A stretch of 64,000 bases of DNA from Mycobacteroides franklinii (GTDB lineage Bacteria > Actinomycetota > Actinomycetes > Mycobacteriales > Mycobacteriaceae): contig NZ_MAFQ01000013.1 of the NCBI RefSeq assembly GCF_002013895.1, positions 87,548-151,547 of the forward strand, written 5' to 3'. Positions 51,711 to 60,226 of the stretch are shown one piece after another (position 1 is the first letter of the stretch; the number at the start of each line of letters is the position of its first letter). The notes beneath the pieces are model-generated. The model saw only the letters and a list, made by a program, of their open reading frames with translations, was not told where the DNA came from and ran no database searches. The position numbers were made by a program, and so were the translations under genes.

Positions 51711-53204
51711 ATGGGTTTCTTGCCGTCTCGGAATTCTCTTCGAGGTTTGCGCCAGATTGGTGATGGTCTGGGGACCCTTGACCGCGAGGTTTTCGACGCC
51801 ATCGCGGAGTCGCCGAGCCCACTGCTGGATGCCGTCATGCCGCGCCTTACCCGCGCTGCCGACCACTCGAAGTTGTGGATCGGGATTGGCGCCGGTCTGG
51901 CGATGTTCGGCAAGCCCGCCGCGCAGCGGGGTGCCACGCGCGGACTGCTGACGCTGGCGGTGACGAGCGCCGTCACGAATCAGGTGGCCAAGCGGCTGCG
52001 GCGGAGGGAGCGGCCGAACTATCTCTCGGTGCCGCTGATACGCCGCAGCAGACGGGTGCCCACGTCGTCCTCGTTGCCTTCCGGGCATTCGGCGAGTGCG
52101 GCGGCTTTCGCGGTGGGGGTCGGTCTCGAGAATGCGCCACTGGGCTTCGGGCTCTCGCTGCTGGCGGGCTTGGTGGGCCTGTCACGAGTGGCGACTGGCG
52201 TGCACTATCCCGGCGATGTATTCGCGGGTTTTGGGATCGGCGCCGGAATAGCGGTGTTGGGCGCGCGCGTGGTGCCGCCGATTGTGACGACGGCCGTCTC
52301 CGCGGGGGACCCGCTGCGGGTGGAGACCGTCGCGCGGCCAGACGGGGAGGGTGTGGTGCTGGTCGTCAATCCTGCGTCCGGCGACGGCACCGGGCAGCGG
52401 ATCCTGGATCAGGTGCGAAAAACGTTGCCCCGCACCGAGATTGTCGAACTGAACAAGGGCGATGACGTCATTGAGGTAATGCGCGGTGCGGCGAGCCGCG
52501 CCGAGGTGCTCGCGGTGGGAGGTGGCGACGGCACGGTGGCATGTGCGGCGGGTGTCGCGGCCGAGACCGATACTCCGCTGGCGGTGTTTCCCGGTGGCAC
52601 CTTCAATCACTTCGCCAAGGACATCGGCTGTGTCAGCGTGGCCAAGACGGTCGATGCGATTCGCCGAGGTGCGGTCAGCCGAGTGGATCTGGTCTATCTG
52701 AACGAGAACCAGGTGGTGATCAACACCGCGAGCATCGGCTCATACCCCAAGTTCGTACAGATCCGCGAGAAGCTCGAGCACCGGATAGGCAAGCCGCTGG
52801 CGAGCGTGTATTCGATGCTGCACACGCTGCGGCGCGATCACCCGGTACGTATCAGTTTCGATAACAAGACGATCCAGACCTCGCTGTTCTTCTTGGGCAA
52901 TTCTGTCTATCTGCCTTCGGGTTTCGCTCCGTCCCTGCGCAGCCGCATGGACGACGGCTTGATCGATGTCCGGATCCTGGAGACCGGTCGCAAGTTCAGC
53001 ACCGTGCGAATCTTGACCGCGTTGGCGTTGGGCCGGCTGCAACGCAGCCCGCTCTACCACGAGCTGCAGGTACCCGAATTCTCCTTTACCGCAGTGGACG
53101 GCCCCACGGTGCTCGCTCGCGACGGCGAGGCCGGCGACAAGTACACCGAGGCCACTTTCAAGGTGCGGTATCGGGCATTGGCGGTGTTCCGTCCGCTGAC
53201 CTGA
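51711..53204 (+). CDS. Fusion of a PAP2 phosphatase and a diacylglycerol kinase-like domain
   Basis: A 497-residue two-domain protein. The N-terminal half (about 35-190) is a PAP2 phosphatase with KRLRRRERP, PSGHSAS and SRVATGVHYPGD. The C-terminal half (about 215-497) is a DAGK-type lipid kinase with VVNPASGDG, GGGDGTVACA and FPGGTFNHFAKD. One domain removes a lipid phosphate and the other adds one, so the protein could interconvert a lipid and its phosphate or act on two lipids. ATG 51711 is preferred; ATG 51699 is also possible, and the open frame beyond is shadow. The 3' end overlaps the convergent PAP2 gene by 47 bases. Confidence 0.87.
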   Translation: MGFLPSRNSLRGLRQIGDGLGTLDREVFDAIAESPSPLLDAVMPRLTRAADHSKLWIGIGAGLAMFGKPAAQRGATRGLLTLAVTSAVTNQVAKRLRRRERPNYLSVPLIRRSRRVPTSSSLPSGHSASAAAFAVGVGLENAPLGFGLSLLAGLVGLSRVATGVHYPGDVFAGFGIGAGIAVLGARVVPPIVTTAVSAGDPLRVETVARPDGEGVVLVVNPASGDGTGQRILDQVRKTLPRTEIVELNKGDDVIEVMRGAASRAEVLAVGGGDGTVACAAGVAAETDTPLAVFPGGTFNHFAKDIGCVSVAKTVDAIRRGAVSRVDLVYLNENQVVINTASIGSYPKFVQIREKLEHRIGKPLASVYSMLHTLRRDHPVRISFDNKTIQTSLFFLGNSVYLPSGFAPSLRSRMDDGLIDVRILETGRKFSTVRILTALALGRLQRSPLYHELQVPEFSFTAVDGPTVLARDGEAGDKYTEATFKVRYRALAVFRPLT

Positions 53205-53838
53205 CGGGCCACGGCGGCAGTACCCATAGGCACGCGATGACGTACGCGTACCCCAGCGCCCACCCCGCCACCACATCGGAGGGGTGATGGACGTTGAGCA
53301 GGACCCGCCCGACACCGATCGTGACAATCAGTGCCGCGCCGAGCACCCAGAGCCAGGGACGTAGCGTCGCAGTTACTTTCGGTGTCACCACGGCCAGTAG
53401 CGCCAGCACGCACACGACGATGCCCATCGAGTGGCCGGATGGGAAGGACGACGAATACGCGCTCACCAGCGCGGTCGGCGGTCGGGGCCGCTGCACCAGC
53501 GCCTTGGCCAGTTCGTTGACCACTCCGCTGAGTTCCACCGTCACCACGAGAAATACCGCTGGGCGCGGCCGACGCCGCCAGAAGAGCGCGACCACGAGCA
53601 CCGCAACGGCGAGACGGAATGCGTTGGGGCCCAGGATGGTGCAGAACCAGTCCCAGGCACTGACCCAGCCGGAGTGGCCGGCCCCATAAGCATGTGTGGG
53701 GTTTAGTGCGGCGTCGTCGAGACGGGACAGCCACTCCCAGCGCTGCGCATAGCCGATCCACAGCAATACGTAGACGGCGAGGGCGAAGCCGGCTGAGGCC
53801 ACCAACCGTCCGCGAGGCCGGTACGTTGCGTCCCCCAT
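53158..53838 (-). CDS. PAP2-family membrane phosphatase
   Basis: A 226-residue polytopic phosphatase with about six hydrophobic segments. PAP2 motifs are KALVQRPRPP, PSGHSMG and GRVLLNVHHPSD. It likely hydrolyses a polyprenyl or phosphatidyl phosphate on the outer membrane face. ATG 53838 lies directly after the wzm stop at the end of the galactan-export operon, so a role in recycling a lipid carrier phosphate from that pathway is attractive but unproven. Its 3' end overlaps the opposite gene by 47 bases. Confidence 0.87.
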   Translation of the reverse strand: MGDATYRPRGRLVASAGFALAVYVLLWIGYAQRWEWLSRLDDAALNPTHAYGAGHSGWVSAWDWFCTILGPNAFRLAVAVLVVALFWRRRPRPAVFLVVTVELSGVVNELAKALVQRPRPPTALVSAYSSSFPSGHSMGIVVCVLALLAVVTPKVTATLRPWLWVLGAALIVTIGVGRVLLNVHHPSDVVAGWALGYAYVIACLWVLPPWPVRSADGTPPMPDTAP

Positions 53839-53840
53839 GA

Positions 53841-54674
53841 CTAGACCCAGTAGGGAACCCTGGCCCGATACTGGCGCATCACCAGGATCGCCACGGTCCA
53901 ACCGACCACCGTGATCACGATCGCGATGATCCAGTGGTGCAGCTGCTGATCGAGCCCCAGTAGCGGATCGCGGATGATGGCCAGGAAGTGCACAAAGGGG
54001 TTGAGCTGCACCACGGTGGCCAACTTGCCTACTCGCTGGTTGAGCATGTTCTCGTTCCAGATGATGGGCGTCATGAAGAACAGCAGCTGCACCAGGCTGC
54101 CCAGCAGTGGCGAGATATCCCGATAGCGGGTGGCGAGGACGCCGAAAACCAGCGAAACCCACACGCAATTCAACGCGATCAGCACCAGCGCGGGGATGAA
54201 ACTGAGATCGGTGTAATTCCAGTGCGGCGTATACACCGCGACGACGATCACGAAGATGATGATGTTGTGCGCGAACAGGAGCAGCTGTCGCCACACCAGT
54301 CGGTAGACGTGCACGCTCAGCGGCGTCGGCAACTGTTTGATCAAGCCCTCGTTCGCGACGAAGACGTCCGAACCTTCCAGAATCGCGGCGTTGAAGAGGT
54401 TCCAGACGATCAAACCGATTGTCACGTAAGGCAGATGTTCGGCCAGGGGAAGCTTGAACAGCTGCGAGTACAGAATGCCCATCGCCAGGGCCGTCGACCC
54501 GGTGGCGATGGTGATCCAGAACGGTCCCAGCACCGAACGCCGGTAGCGCTGCTTGATGTCCTGCCAGCCCAGTTGCAGCCACAGTTGCCGATGTTCGAAA
54601 CCTTCGGACAGGTCACGCCACGCGCGCTTGAAGGTCCGGGAGTCCGAGGACAGTTCCAGCAGTTCGTTCGTCAT
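53841..54674 (-). CDS. wzm: Galactan lipid ABC transporter, permease subunit Wzm (Rv3783-like)
   Basis: A 277-residue ABC-2 permease with six transmembrane segments and the family-typical YRRSVLGPFW after the N-terminal amphipathic helix. It pairs with the ATPase Wzt in the same operon. In mycobacteria this transporter moves the lipid-linked galactan across the plasma membrane before arabinan is added. Start overlaps the glfT1 stop (ATGA). The gene order wzt, glfT1, wzm equals Rv3781-Rv3782-Rv3783. Confidence 0.93.
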   Translation of the reverse strand: MTNELLELSSDSRTFKRAWRDLSEGFEHRQLWLQLGWQDIKQRYRRSVLGPFWITIATGSTALAMGILYSQLFKLPLAEHLPYVTIGLIVWNLFNAAILEGSDVFVANEGLIKQLPTPLSVHVYRLVWRQLLLFAHNIIIFVIVVAVYTPHWNYTDLSFIPALVLIALNCVWVSLVFGVLATRYRDISPLLGSLVQLLFFMTPIIWNENMLNQRVGKLATVVQLNPFVHFLAIIRDPLLGLDQQLHHWIIAIVITVVGWTVAILVMRQYRARVPYWV

Positions 54675-55603
54675 TTCTCAGTCTCCTGTACCGAAGGAGT
54701 CGGGTTACCCGGCCGGCCGAACTGCTCGCGCCGGCCCAAGCGCCGCAACGCAATCCACTCACGCAGCCCCGACAGGTCGCGCCGGGTGATCAGGAAATAC
54801 CAACCGAAACGCACCCATTCCTGCGGCAGTAGCTTGCGCATGCCGGGCTGGGACATCAGATAGCCGCGGTTGCGGTAGGTGAAGTACCGCTTGGTGGCAT
54901 CGTCGGGATACTGCGTGTGCATACGCCCACCCAGAATCGGTTTGAATTCGGCGGCGCCGTTGGGATGCAGGTACGTCGCGTCCAGGCAGGTGCCGAACGG
55001 CAGGCCCGAGCGCACGAGCCTGCGGTGTACGTCCACCTCGTCACCTCGCACGAACAAGCGCAGATCGGGAACGCCCACAGCCTCAAGGGTTGCAGCGCGA
55101 AAAAGTGCGCCGTTGAAGAGCGAGGCGATGCCCGGCAGTAGATCCTGGCCCGCCTCGGTGCGTAGTTCTTCGACCCGGCGGCGCCACACCAGTCCGCGCC
55201 GCAGCGGAAAGGCCAACCGGCCCGGATCGTCGATATCGCACACCATGGGCGATACCTCCGCGAGGCGATGCTTACGGGCGCAGGCCAGCAGCGTCTCCAA
55301 AACCTCGGCGCCACCCGGGCGGCCGTCGTCGTCGGCAAGCCACACCCAGTCGGCGCCGAGGGTGAGCGCGTGCAGCATGCCGAGTGCGAATCCTCCTGCA
55401 CCCCCGAGGTTTCGAGTCGACCCCAGATATGTGCTGGCGATGGGTTGACCGTCGACCAGTGCCTTGACGGCGGGGTCGTTGTCGTTGTCCACCACGACAA
55501 GATGGTCCGGGGCGATGGTCTGTGCCGCCACGATCTGCAGCGACTGCGCCAACTCCGCCGCACGCCGGTAGGTGACGACGACGGCGACGACCTTGTCAGG
55601 CAT
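54671..55603 (-). CDS. glfT1: Galactofuranosyltransferase GlfT1 (Rv3782-like)
   Basis: A 310-residue GT2 enzyme that adds the first two galactofuranoses to the decaprenyl-diphosphoryl rhamnosyl-GlcNAc primer, making the acceptor for GlfT2. Motifs: VVVTYRR at the start, WLADDDGRP with the metal-binding aspartates, and RGDEVDVHRRL. ATG 55603 overlaps the wzt stop by eight bases; the frame continues 29 codons further but those are shadow. Length is close to the 304 residues of the M. tuberculosis protein. Confidence 0.93.
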   Translation of the reverse strand: MPDKVVAVVVTYRRAAELAQSLQIVAAQTIAPDHLVVVDNDNDPAVKALVDGQPIASTYLGSTRNLGGAGGFALGMLHALTLGADWVWLADDDGRPGGAEVLETLLACARKHRLAEVSPMVCDIDDPGRLAFPLRRGLVWRRRVEELRTEAGQDLLPGIASLFNGALFRAATLEAVGVPDLRLFVRGDEVDVHRRLVRSGLPFGTCLDATYLHPNGAAEFKPILGGRMHTQYPDDATKRYFTYRNRGYLMSQPGMRKLLPQEWVRFGWYFLITRRDLSGLREWIALRRLGRREQFGRPGNPTPSVQETEK

Positions 55604-56387
55604 GCCGGTTGTCTTCGGCGAGGATCTGGGCCACGTGATCGGCGGCCTCGTCACCTTCGTAGGCGCGGACCACCTCCTCGATGCCGCCACTCATCTTGAC
55701 GGTGCCGTGGTCTATCCACATCGCCGTGTTGCACAGACGGGCCAGGAATTCGTTGGAGTGGCTGGCGAAGACGAGCATGCCGGAGCGTTCCACCAACTGC
55801 TGCAGCCGGATTCGCGCCTTCTTCATGAACTCCGCGTCGACAGCGCCGATACCCTCGTCGAGCAGCAGGATCTCCGGATCGATACTGGTGACCACGCCCA
55901 TGGCCAGGCGCACGCGCATACCCGTGGAGTATGTGCGCAGCGGCATGGACAGGTACTCGCCCAGCTCGGTGAAGTCGGCGATCTCGTCGACCTTGGCCTG
56001 CATTTGTTTGCGGGTCTGCCCCAGGAACATGCCGCGGATGATGATGTTCTCGTACCCGGAGATCTCCGGGTCCATGCCCACCCCGAGGTCGAAGACGGGC
56101 GCGACCCGGCCCTGGATGTACGAGCTGCCGCGCGTGGGTTCGTAGATTCCCGAAAGAAGCCGCAGCAGAGTCGATTTACCGGCTCCGTTATGGCCGACGA
56201 GCCCCACCCGATCGCCCTCCTTGAGGGACAGGGTGATGTCGCGCAGCGCCTCGATGACCACGACATTGGAGGCGTTGCGCCCGATGGTGCCGCCGGCCTT
56301 GCCGAGGAACGCCTTCTTCAGCGAGCGCGACTTGGCATCGAATATCGGGAACTCCACCCACGCTTCGTGGGTCTGGATACTGACCAT
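55596..56387 (-). CDS. wzt: Galactan lipid ABC transporter, ATPase subunit Wzt (Rv3781-like)
   Basis: A 263-residue ABC ATPase. Walker A is GHNGAGKST, the signature is YSTGMRVRLAMG (a variant of LSGGQ usual in Wzt-type ATPases) and Walker B is EILLLDEGIG. There is no extra C-terminal carbohydrate-binding domain, so recognition of the glycan end is not built into this subunit. It powers export of lipid-linked galactan with Wzm. The start is 11 bases after the bpa stop. Confidence 0.94.
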   Translation of the reverse strand: MVSIQTHEAWVEFPIFDAKSRSLKKAFLGKAGGTIGRNASNVVVIEALRDITLSLKEGDRVGLVGHNGAGKSTLLRLLSGIYEPTRGSSYIQGRVAPVFDLGVGMDPEISGYENIIIRGMFLGQTRKQMQAKVDEIADFTELGEYLSMPLRTYSTGMRVRLAMGVVTSIDPEILLLDEGIGAVDAEFMKKARIRLQQLVERSGMLVFASHSNEFLARLCNTAMWIDHGTVKMSGGIEEVVRAYEGDEAADHVAQILAEDNRHA

Positions 56388-56398
56388 GGTGTCGCGGC

Positions 56399-56914
56399 CT
56401 ACAGGTACTGGCCGGTGCCGCTGCCGCCGCCCTGCGCAGGTACCGAAAGGCCCGGAGGCAGCGCCCCCGTGCGCATCTGCTGAAGCTGCGCGCGCGCCGC
56501 CATCTGCTGAGCGAAGAGCGCGGTCTGGATGCCGTGGAACAGTCCTTCCAGCCAGCCCACCAGCTGCGCCTGTGCGATGCGCAGCTCGGCATCCGACGGG
56601 ATGGTGTCCTCGTTGAACGGCAATGCCAGGCGTTCCAGCTCCTCGCGGAGCTCGGGGGCCAGCCCCTCTTCCAACTCGCGGATGGAGGTGGCGTGGATCT
56701 CGCGCAGCCGGGAGCGGCTGGCGTCATCGAGCGGGGCCGCGCGCACTTCCTCGAGCAGCTGCTTGATCATGGTGCCGATACGCATCACCTTGGCGGGCTG
56801 TTCGACGAGATCGGTGACCGACAGGTCATCATCGGCAGCGCTGTCCGCGTCGCGATCCTGTGCGCCCAGAATGATCACCTGGTCGTCGTCCTCGTCATGA
56901 CCGGGATGGGTCAT
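56399..56914 (-). CDS. bpa: Bacterial proteasome activator Bpa/PafE (Rv3780-like)
   Basis: A 171-residue protein with an acidic N-terminus, a helical core (about 35-140) and a flexible Gly-rich tail ending GQYL. That C-terminal GQYL is the docking motif by which Bpa/PafE rings bind the 20S proteasome and open its gate without ATP. The helical segment ELEEGLAPELREELERL fits the four-helix core. It lies between a GT-C gene and the galactan-export genes as in M. tuberculosis, although no functional tie is known. The start overlaps the upstream stop. Confidence 0.93.
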   Translation of the reverse strand: MTHPGHDEDDDQVIILGAQDRDADSAADDDLSVTDLVEQPAKVMRIGTMIKQLLEEVRAAPLDDASRSRLREIHATSIRELEEGLAPELREELERLALPFNEDTIPSDAELRIAQAQLVGWLEGLFHGIQTALFAQQMAARAQLQQMRTGALPPGLSVPAQGGGSGTGQYL

Positions 56915-58899
56915 TTGTCACCTTCCGCATCTGATTTCCCGTCGCCAACCCATTCGTAGATCTGGGCGGCGCCGTTGTCGTACAGCTTTCTCCATGATCG
57001 GGATATGTCCAACGACCTTAGTCCGTCGGGAACTTTGAATCCCTGGACCACGGGCGTGCTGGTCATGACATAGCGAATGTTCAGCGCATGCACAGCTTCC
57101 GTCACACGCCTGTCGGTATCGGCGTCATCGGCATAGGCCCAGAAGATGTACCGGTGGTAGCCCGGCCCCTGCTGCTGCGGGAAGTCGTAATGCGTCCATA
57201 GCGGGTGCAGCCCCGCGACCGCGTACATCCAGCCCGAGCCGTCGACGTTTCCGTCGCCGATGATGCCGTCCTTGGCGCCGGGCAGCGTCGCCAGGTAGGC
57301 GAAGGCATCCAGCTTCTTGGGGCCGACCATCACCTGGTCGTATTTGGCGCCGACGAGGTACTTGTGCGGCAGGAAGTAGTGCCGGGCGGAGAAGCTGCAG
57401 ACGACGGCCAGGGCGATGGCCGTGGCCACCAGGGCCCAGCGCGCATCGGTGTGTGCCTTGCGTGCCCGTCGCAACGCAGCCAGCGCCACGGCGGCCAGAG
57501 TGAACAGACCGATGCCGGCGGCCGGGGCCAACAGCAGACAGACGATGGCGGACAGGCGGCGCGGGTCGCTGTAGAAGGCGTCGGAGAAGAGTGCCACCAC
57601 ATGGCCGACGAAACCGCCAAAGGGTTTGGACGAGTGGACAATCGCGACAACCAGCAGCAGCCAGACGGCGACCGGCCAGTACACCCGTTTCACCACCAGC
57701 ACGACCGCGCCGAGAAGCGCGAGCCACAGCAGCGCGGACTGCACCGGGTAGTCGGCAAGGTGACGGGTGTGCTGCGTGAGGGCGTCCAGCAGGGCACGTT
57801 TCTTACCCCATGGCGTGGTGAACTGGTGGCCGGCGATGATCTCGGACAGCTGTATCAGCGTGCTCAGCTGTGGATAGAGCAACACCAACGAACCCCCGCC
57901 GGCGATGGCCAGGGGCACGAATCCGTTTCCGAAGCGGCGTTTGGCTTTTGGCTCCTTGCCCCGATACCGGGATAGCGGTGCGAGCGCCCACCACGCGGCC
58001 ACGAAGACAACGGCCACGATGGCGCCGGAGGTATGCACGGAGGCGATTCCCACGAACGCCAGGATGGCCACCGGTACGCGACTGCGATCGGCGACGACGC
58101 TGGTGATCGCGATCACTGCCGGACCCACCAGTGCGAAGGACATCAGGTTGGGGATCGCCGAGACGTAGAACTCGACGTAGGGCAGCGCACTGAACGACGC
58201 CGACAGCGCGGCCGCGGTGGCAGCGGACCCCGCCTGGAAGGTGCGGGTGGTGCGGCCGCGCAGCATCTGCCATGTCAGCGCCGCGGCGCCCAACGGGAAG
58301 AGCAGGGACCCGGCCACGGAGTAGAGCGTGTAGCTCGTGGTGGGGGCGGCCCCGGTCAGTTGGCAGAGCACCGCGGCCAGCCCGTGGAGGGCCGACGGGT
58401 AGTACAGGGTGGCGTGTGTCTCCACGTTGCGAAGGTCACCCATGCGGGTCGACGATGCTTGCCCGGTTTCCAGGATGTAGCGGATGGTGTTGCCGTGCCA
58501 CATCGAGTCCCAGGTGCTCGGGATCGATTGCCAGTTGGTCAGCCCGCGCAGGAACGCGTAGAAGATGAGCGCCGTCCCGATCGCGATGCCGAACGCGACG
58601 GCGATGAGCGCCGCGCGATTTTGTGGCGGGGATTGTTCGGCGTGTTCTTTTGGCCGCAGCCGGCGCCACAGCAGCCGTGCGATGACGATCGCGCCGAGGA
58701 GCGCAAACCCCGCGGAGAGTGAGTTCCACGGTATGCCAATTGAGCCGAAGACGACGATGCAGAGTCCAACTAGCCCGTACGTCAATGTAGGTGCGGTGAC
58801 AACGGCCGAATGTGTTGGTAGCCCAAAGGCTCGGCCCATCAGCCAGCCTGGGATGAACAGCAACAGCAGTGCCGCAGCCACCCCGAAAGCAAACGACAT
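56911..58899 (-). CDS. GT-C-type polytopic membrane glycosyltransferase (Rv3779-like)
   Basis: A 662-residue protein with at least eleven hydrophobic segments and a soluble C-terminal part (from about 515). Near residue 135 the loop WQSIPSTWDSMWHGNTIRYI holds the acidic residue typical of GT-C enzymes. Rv3779, its likely counterpart (666 residues), has been studied as a membrane glycosyltransferase, with a proposed polyprenyl-linked sugar role that is not firmly settled. ATG 58899 (MSFAFGV) is preferred over an upstream ATG 18 codons earlier, since the latter stretch is not hydrophobic. Opens the operon with bpa and wzt. Confidence 0.85.
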   Translation of the reverse strand: MSFAFGVAAALLLLFIPGWLMGRAFGLPTHSAVVTAPTLTYGLVGLCIVVFGSIGIPWNSLSAGFALLGAIVIARLLWRRLRPKEHAEQSPPQNRAALIAVAFGIAIGTALIFYAFLRGLTNWQSIPSTWDSMWHGNTIRYILETGQASSTRMGDLRNVETHATLYYPSALHGLAAVLCQLTGAAPTTSYTLYSVAGSLLFPLGAAALTWQMLRGRTTRTFQAGSAATAAALSASFSALPYVEFYVSAIPNLMSFALVGPAVIAITSVVADRSRVPVAILAFVGIASVHTSGAIVAVVFVAAWWALAPLSRYRGKEPKAKRRFGNGFVPLAIAGGGSLVLLYPQLSTLIQLSEIIAGHQFTTPWGKKRALLDALTQHTRHLADYPVQSALLWLALLGAVVLVVKRVYWPVAVWLLLVVAIVHSSKPFGGFVGHVVALFSDAFYSDPRRLSAIVCLLLAPAAGIGLFTLAAVALAALRRARKAHTDARWALVATAIALAVVCSFSARHYFLPHKYLVGAKYDQVMVGPKKLDAFAYLATLPGAKDGIIGDGNVDGSGWMYAVAGLHPLWTHYDFPQQQGPGYHRYIFWAYADDADTDRRVTEAVHALNIRYVMTSTPVVQGFKVPDGLRSLDISRSWRKLYDNGAAQIYEWVGDGKSDAEGDK

Positions 58900-58995
58900 T
58901 GTTCTAGTATGACTACACGAGATGGCGCCGTTGACCGTCGTCCGTCGGAGCATGGTGCAACGACGGGTTCAGCGCCGTGACCTGTGGTGAGCATC

Positions 58996-59001
58996 TAAGG
59001 T
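58996..59001 (+). promoter_or_regulatory. -10 hexamer TAAGGT before the PLP-fold gene
   Basis: TAAGGT ends seven bases before ATG 59009 and so supports that start over GTG 59000, which it overlaps. Confidence 0.5.
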
Positions 59002-59008
59002 GTCTGGC

Positions 59009-60205
59009 ATGGCATATGACGTCGCCCGGGTGCGTGGTTTGCACCCGACCCTCGGCGACGGGTGGGTACATTTCGATACCCAAGCCGGGATGTTGATCCC
59101 GGATGCGGTTGCTACGACTGTATCCACAGCTTTCCGAGGATCCTTTTCCGACACGCGGGGTCCCCACCCCAGCGCGCGGCGCAGCGCCGCGGTTCTGGAG
59201 GCCGCCCGACACGCCGCCGCCGACCTGGTGGGCGCCGACCCGCGCGGGGTGGTGCTGGGCAGCGACCGTGCGATCCTGCTCAACTCTCTGGCCGAGGGAT
59301 CGTCGTCCAAGGCGGGGCTCGGCTACGAGCTGGTGGTGTCCAGGCTCGACGAAGAGGCCAATGTGCAGCCGTGGCTGCGTTCGGCCAATCGGTACGGAGC
59401 CAAGGTCAAATGGGCCGAGGTGGACATCGAGTCCGGCGATCTACCGTCCTGGCAGTGGGAATCTTTGATCACCAAGCCGACTCGCCTGGTAGCGGTGACG
59501 GCGGCCTCGTCGACGTTGGGCACGGTGCCGGATCTGCAGCAGGCCACCAAGCTTGCGCATGCGGTCGGTGGTCTGGTGGTGATGGACTGTTCCAGCCTGG
59601 TGCCCTATCGCGCCTTCGACGTCGATGATCTGGACGCCGATGTTGTCGCCTTCAACGCGACGGCGTGGGGTGGACCGCCGGTGGGCGCTTTGGTGTTCCG
59701 TGACCCGGCGCTGCTGGATTCGATCAGTTCGATTTCGCTCGATCCCTTGGCCACTGGTCCGGCGCGGCTGGAACTCGGCGGACATCAGTTCGCGATGCTG
59801 GCGGGCCTGGTGGCCAGCGTGGAGTACCTGGCCGGTTTGGACGAGTCCGCGTCCGGTACCCGGCGGGAGCGGTTGTTGACGTCCCTGAACTCTGCGGGTG
59901 CGTATCTGGACTGGTTGTTCCGGTATCTGGTGAGCGCGCTGCGGACGCTGCCGCGTGTCATGGTCATCGGAGCCCCCGAGGACCGGATTCCGGCGCTCAG
60001 CTTCACCGTGATCGGGATTCCGGCAGACCGTGTGGTGCAGCGCCTGGCCGACAACGGGGTATGTGCGATCGCCAACACCAGCTCGCGGGTGCTCGACGCG
60101 ATCGGGGTGAACGAGATCGGCGGCGCGATCACGGTGGGGTTGGGGCACTACTCGACGGCCGCCGAGGTCGATCAGCTGGTGCGCGCGGTCGCCTCGCTGG
60201 GCTGA
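59009..60205 (+). CDS. Class V aminotransferase/cysteine-desulfurase-fold protein without the PLP lysine (Rv3778c-like)
   Basis: A 398-residue protein of the class V aminotransferase fold, the same length as Rv3778c. The domain layout of SufS/NifS-type enzymes is clear: VVLGSDRAILL, the strand VVMDCSSLVPY, and the segment before the small domain. At the place of the PLP lysine, where desulfurases read SxHK-x-x-G-P, the sequence is NATAWGGPP: no lysine. Activity as a PLP enzyme is therefore doubtful, and the protein may have a binding or structural role. Start ATG 59009 follows a -10 hexamer by seven bases. Confidence 0.87.
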   Translation: MAYDVARVRGLHPTLGDGWVHFDTQAGMLIPDAVATTVSTAFRGSFSDTRGPHPSARRSAAVLEAARHAAADLVGADPRGVVLGSDRAILLNSLAEGSSSKAGLGYELVVSRLDEEANVQPWLRSANRYGAKVKWAEVDIESGDLPSWQWESLITKPTRLVAVTAASSTLGTVPDLQQATKLAHAVGGLVVMDCSSLVPYRAFDVDDLDADVVAFNATAWGGPPVGALVFRDPALLDSISSISLDPLATGPARLELGGHQFAMLAGLVASVEYLAGLDESASGTRRERLLTSLNSAGAYLDWLFRYLVSALRTLPRVMVIGAPEDRIPALSFTVIGIPADRVVQRLADNGVCAIANTSSRVLDAIGVNEIGGAITVGLGHYSTAAEVDQLVRAVASLG

Positions 60206-60226
60206 TCCGTCCGGCGCGCGCTGGGC

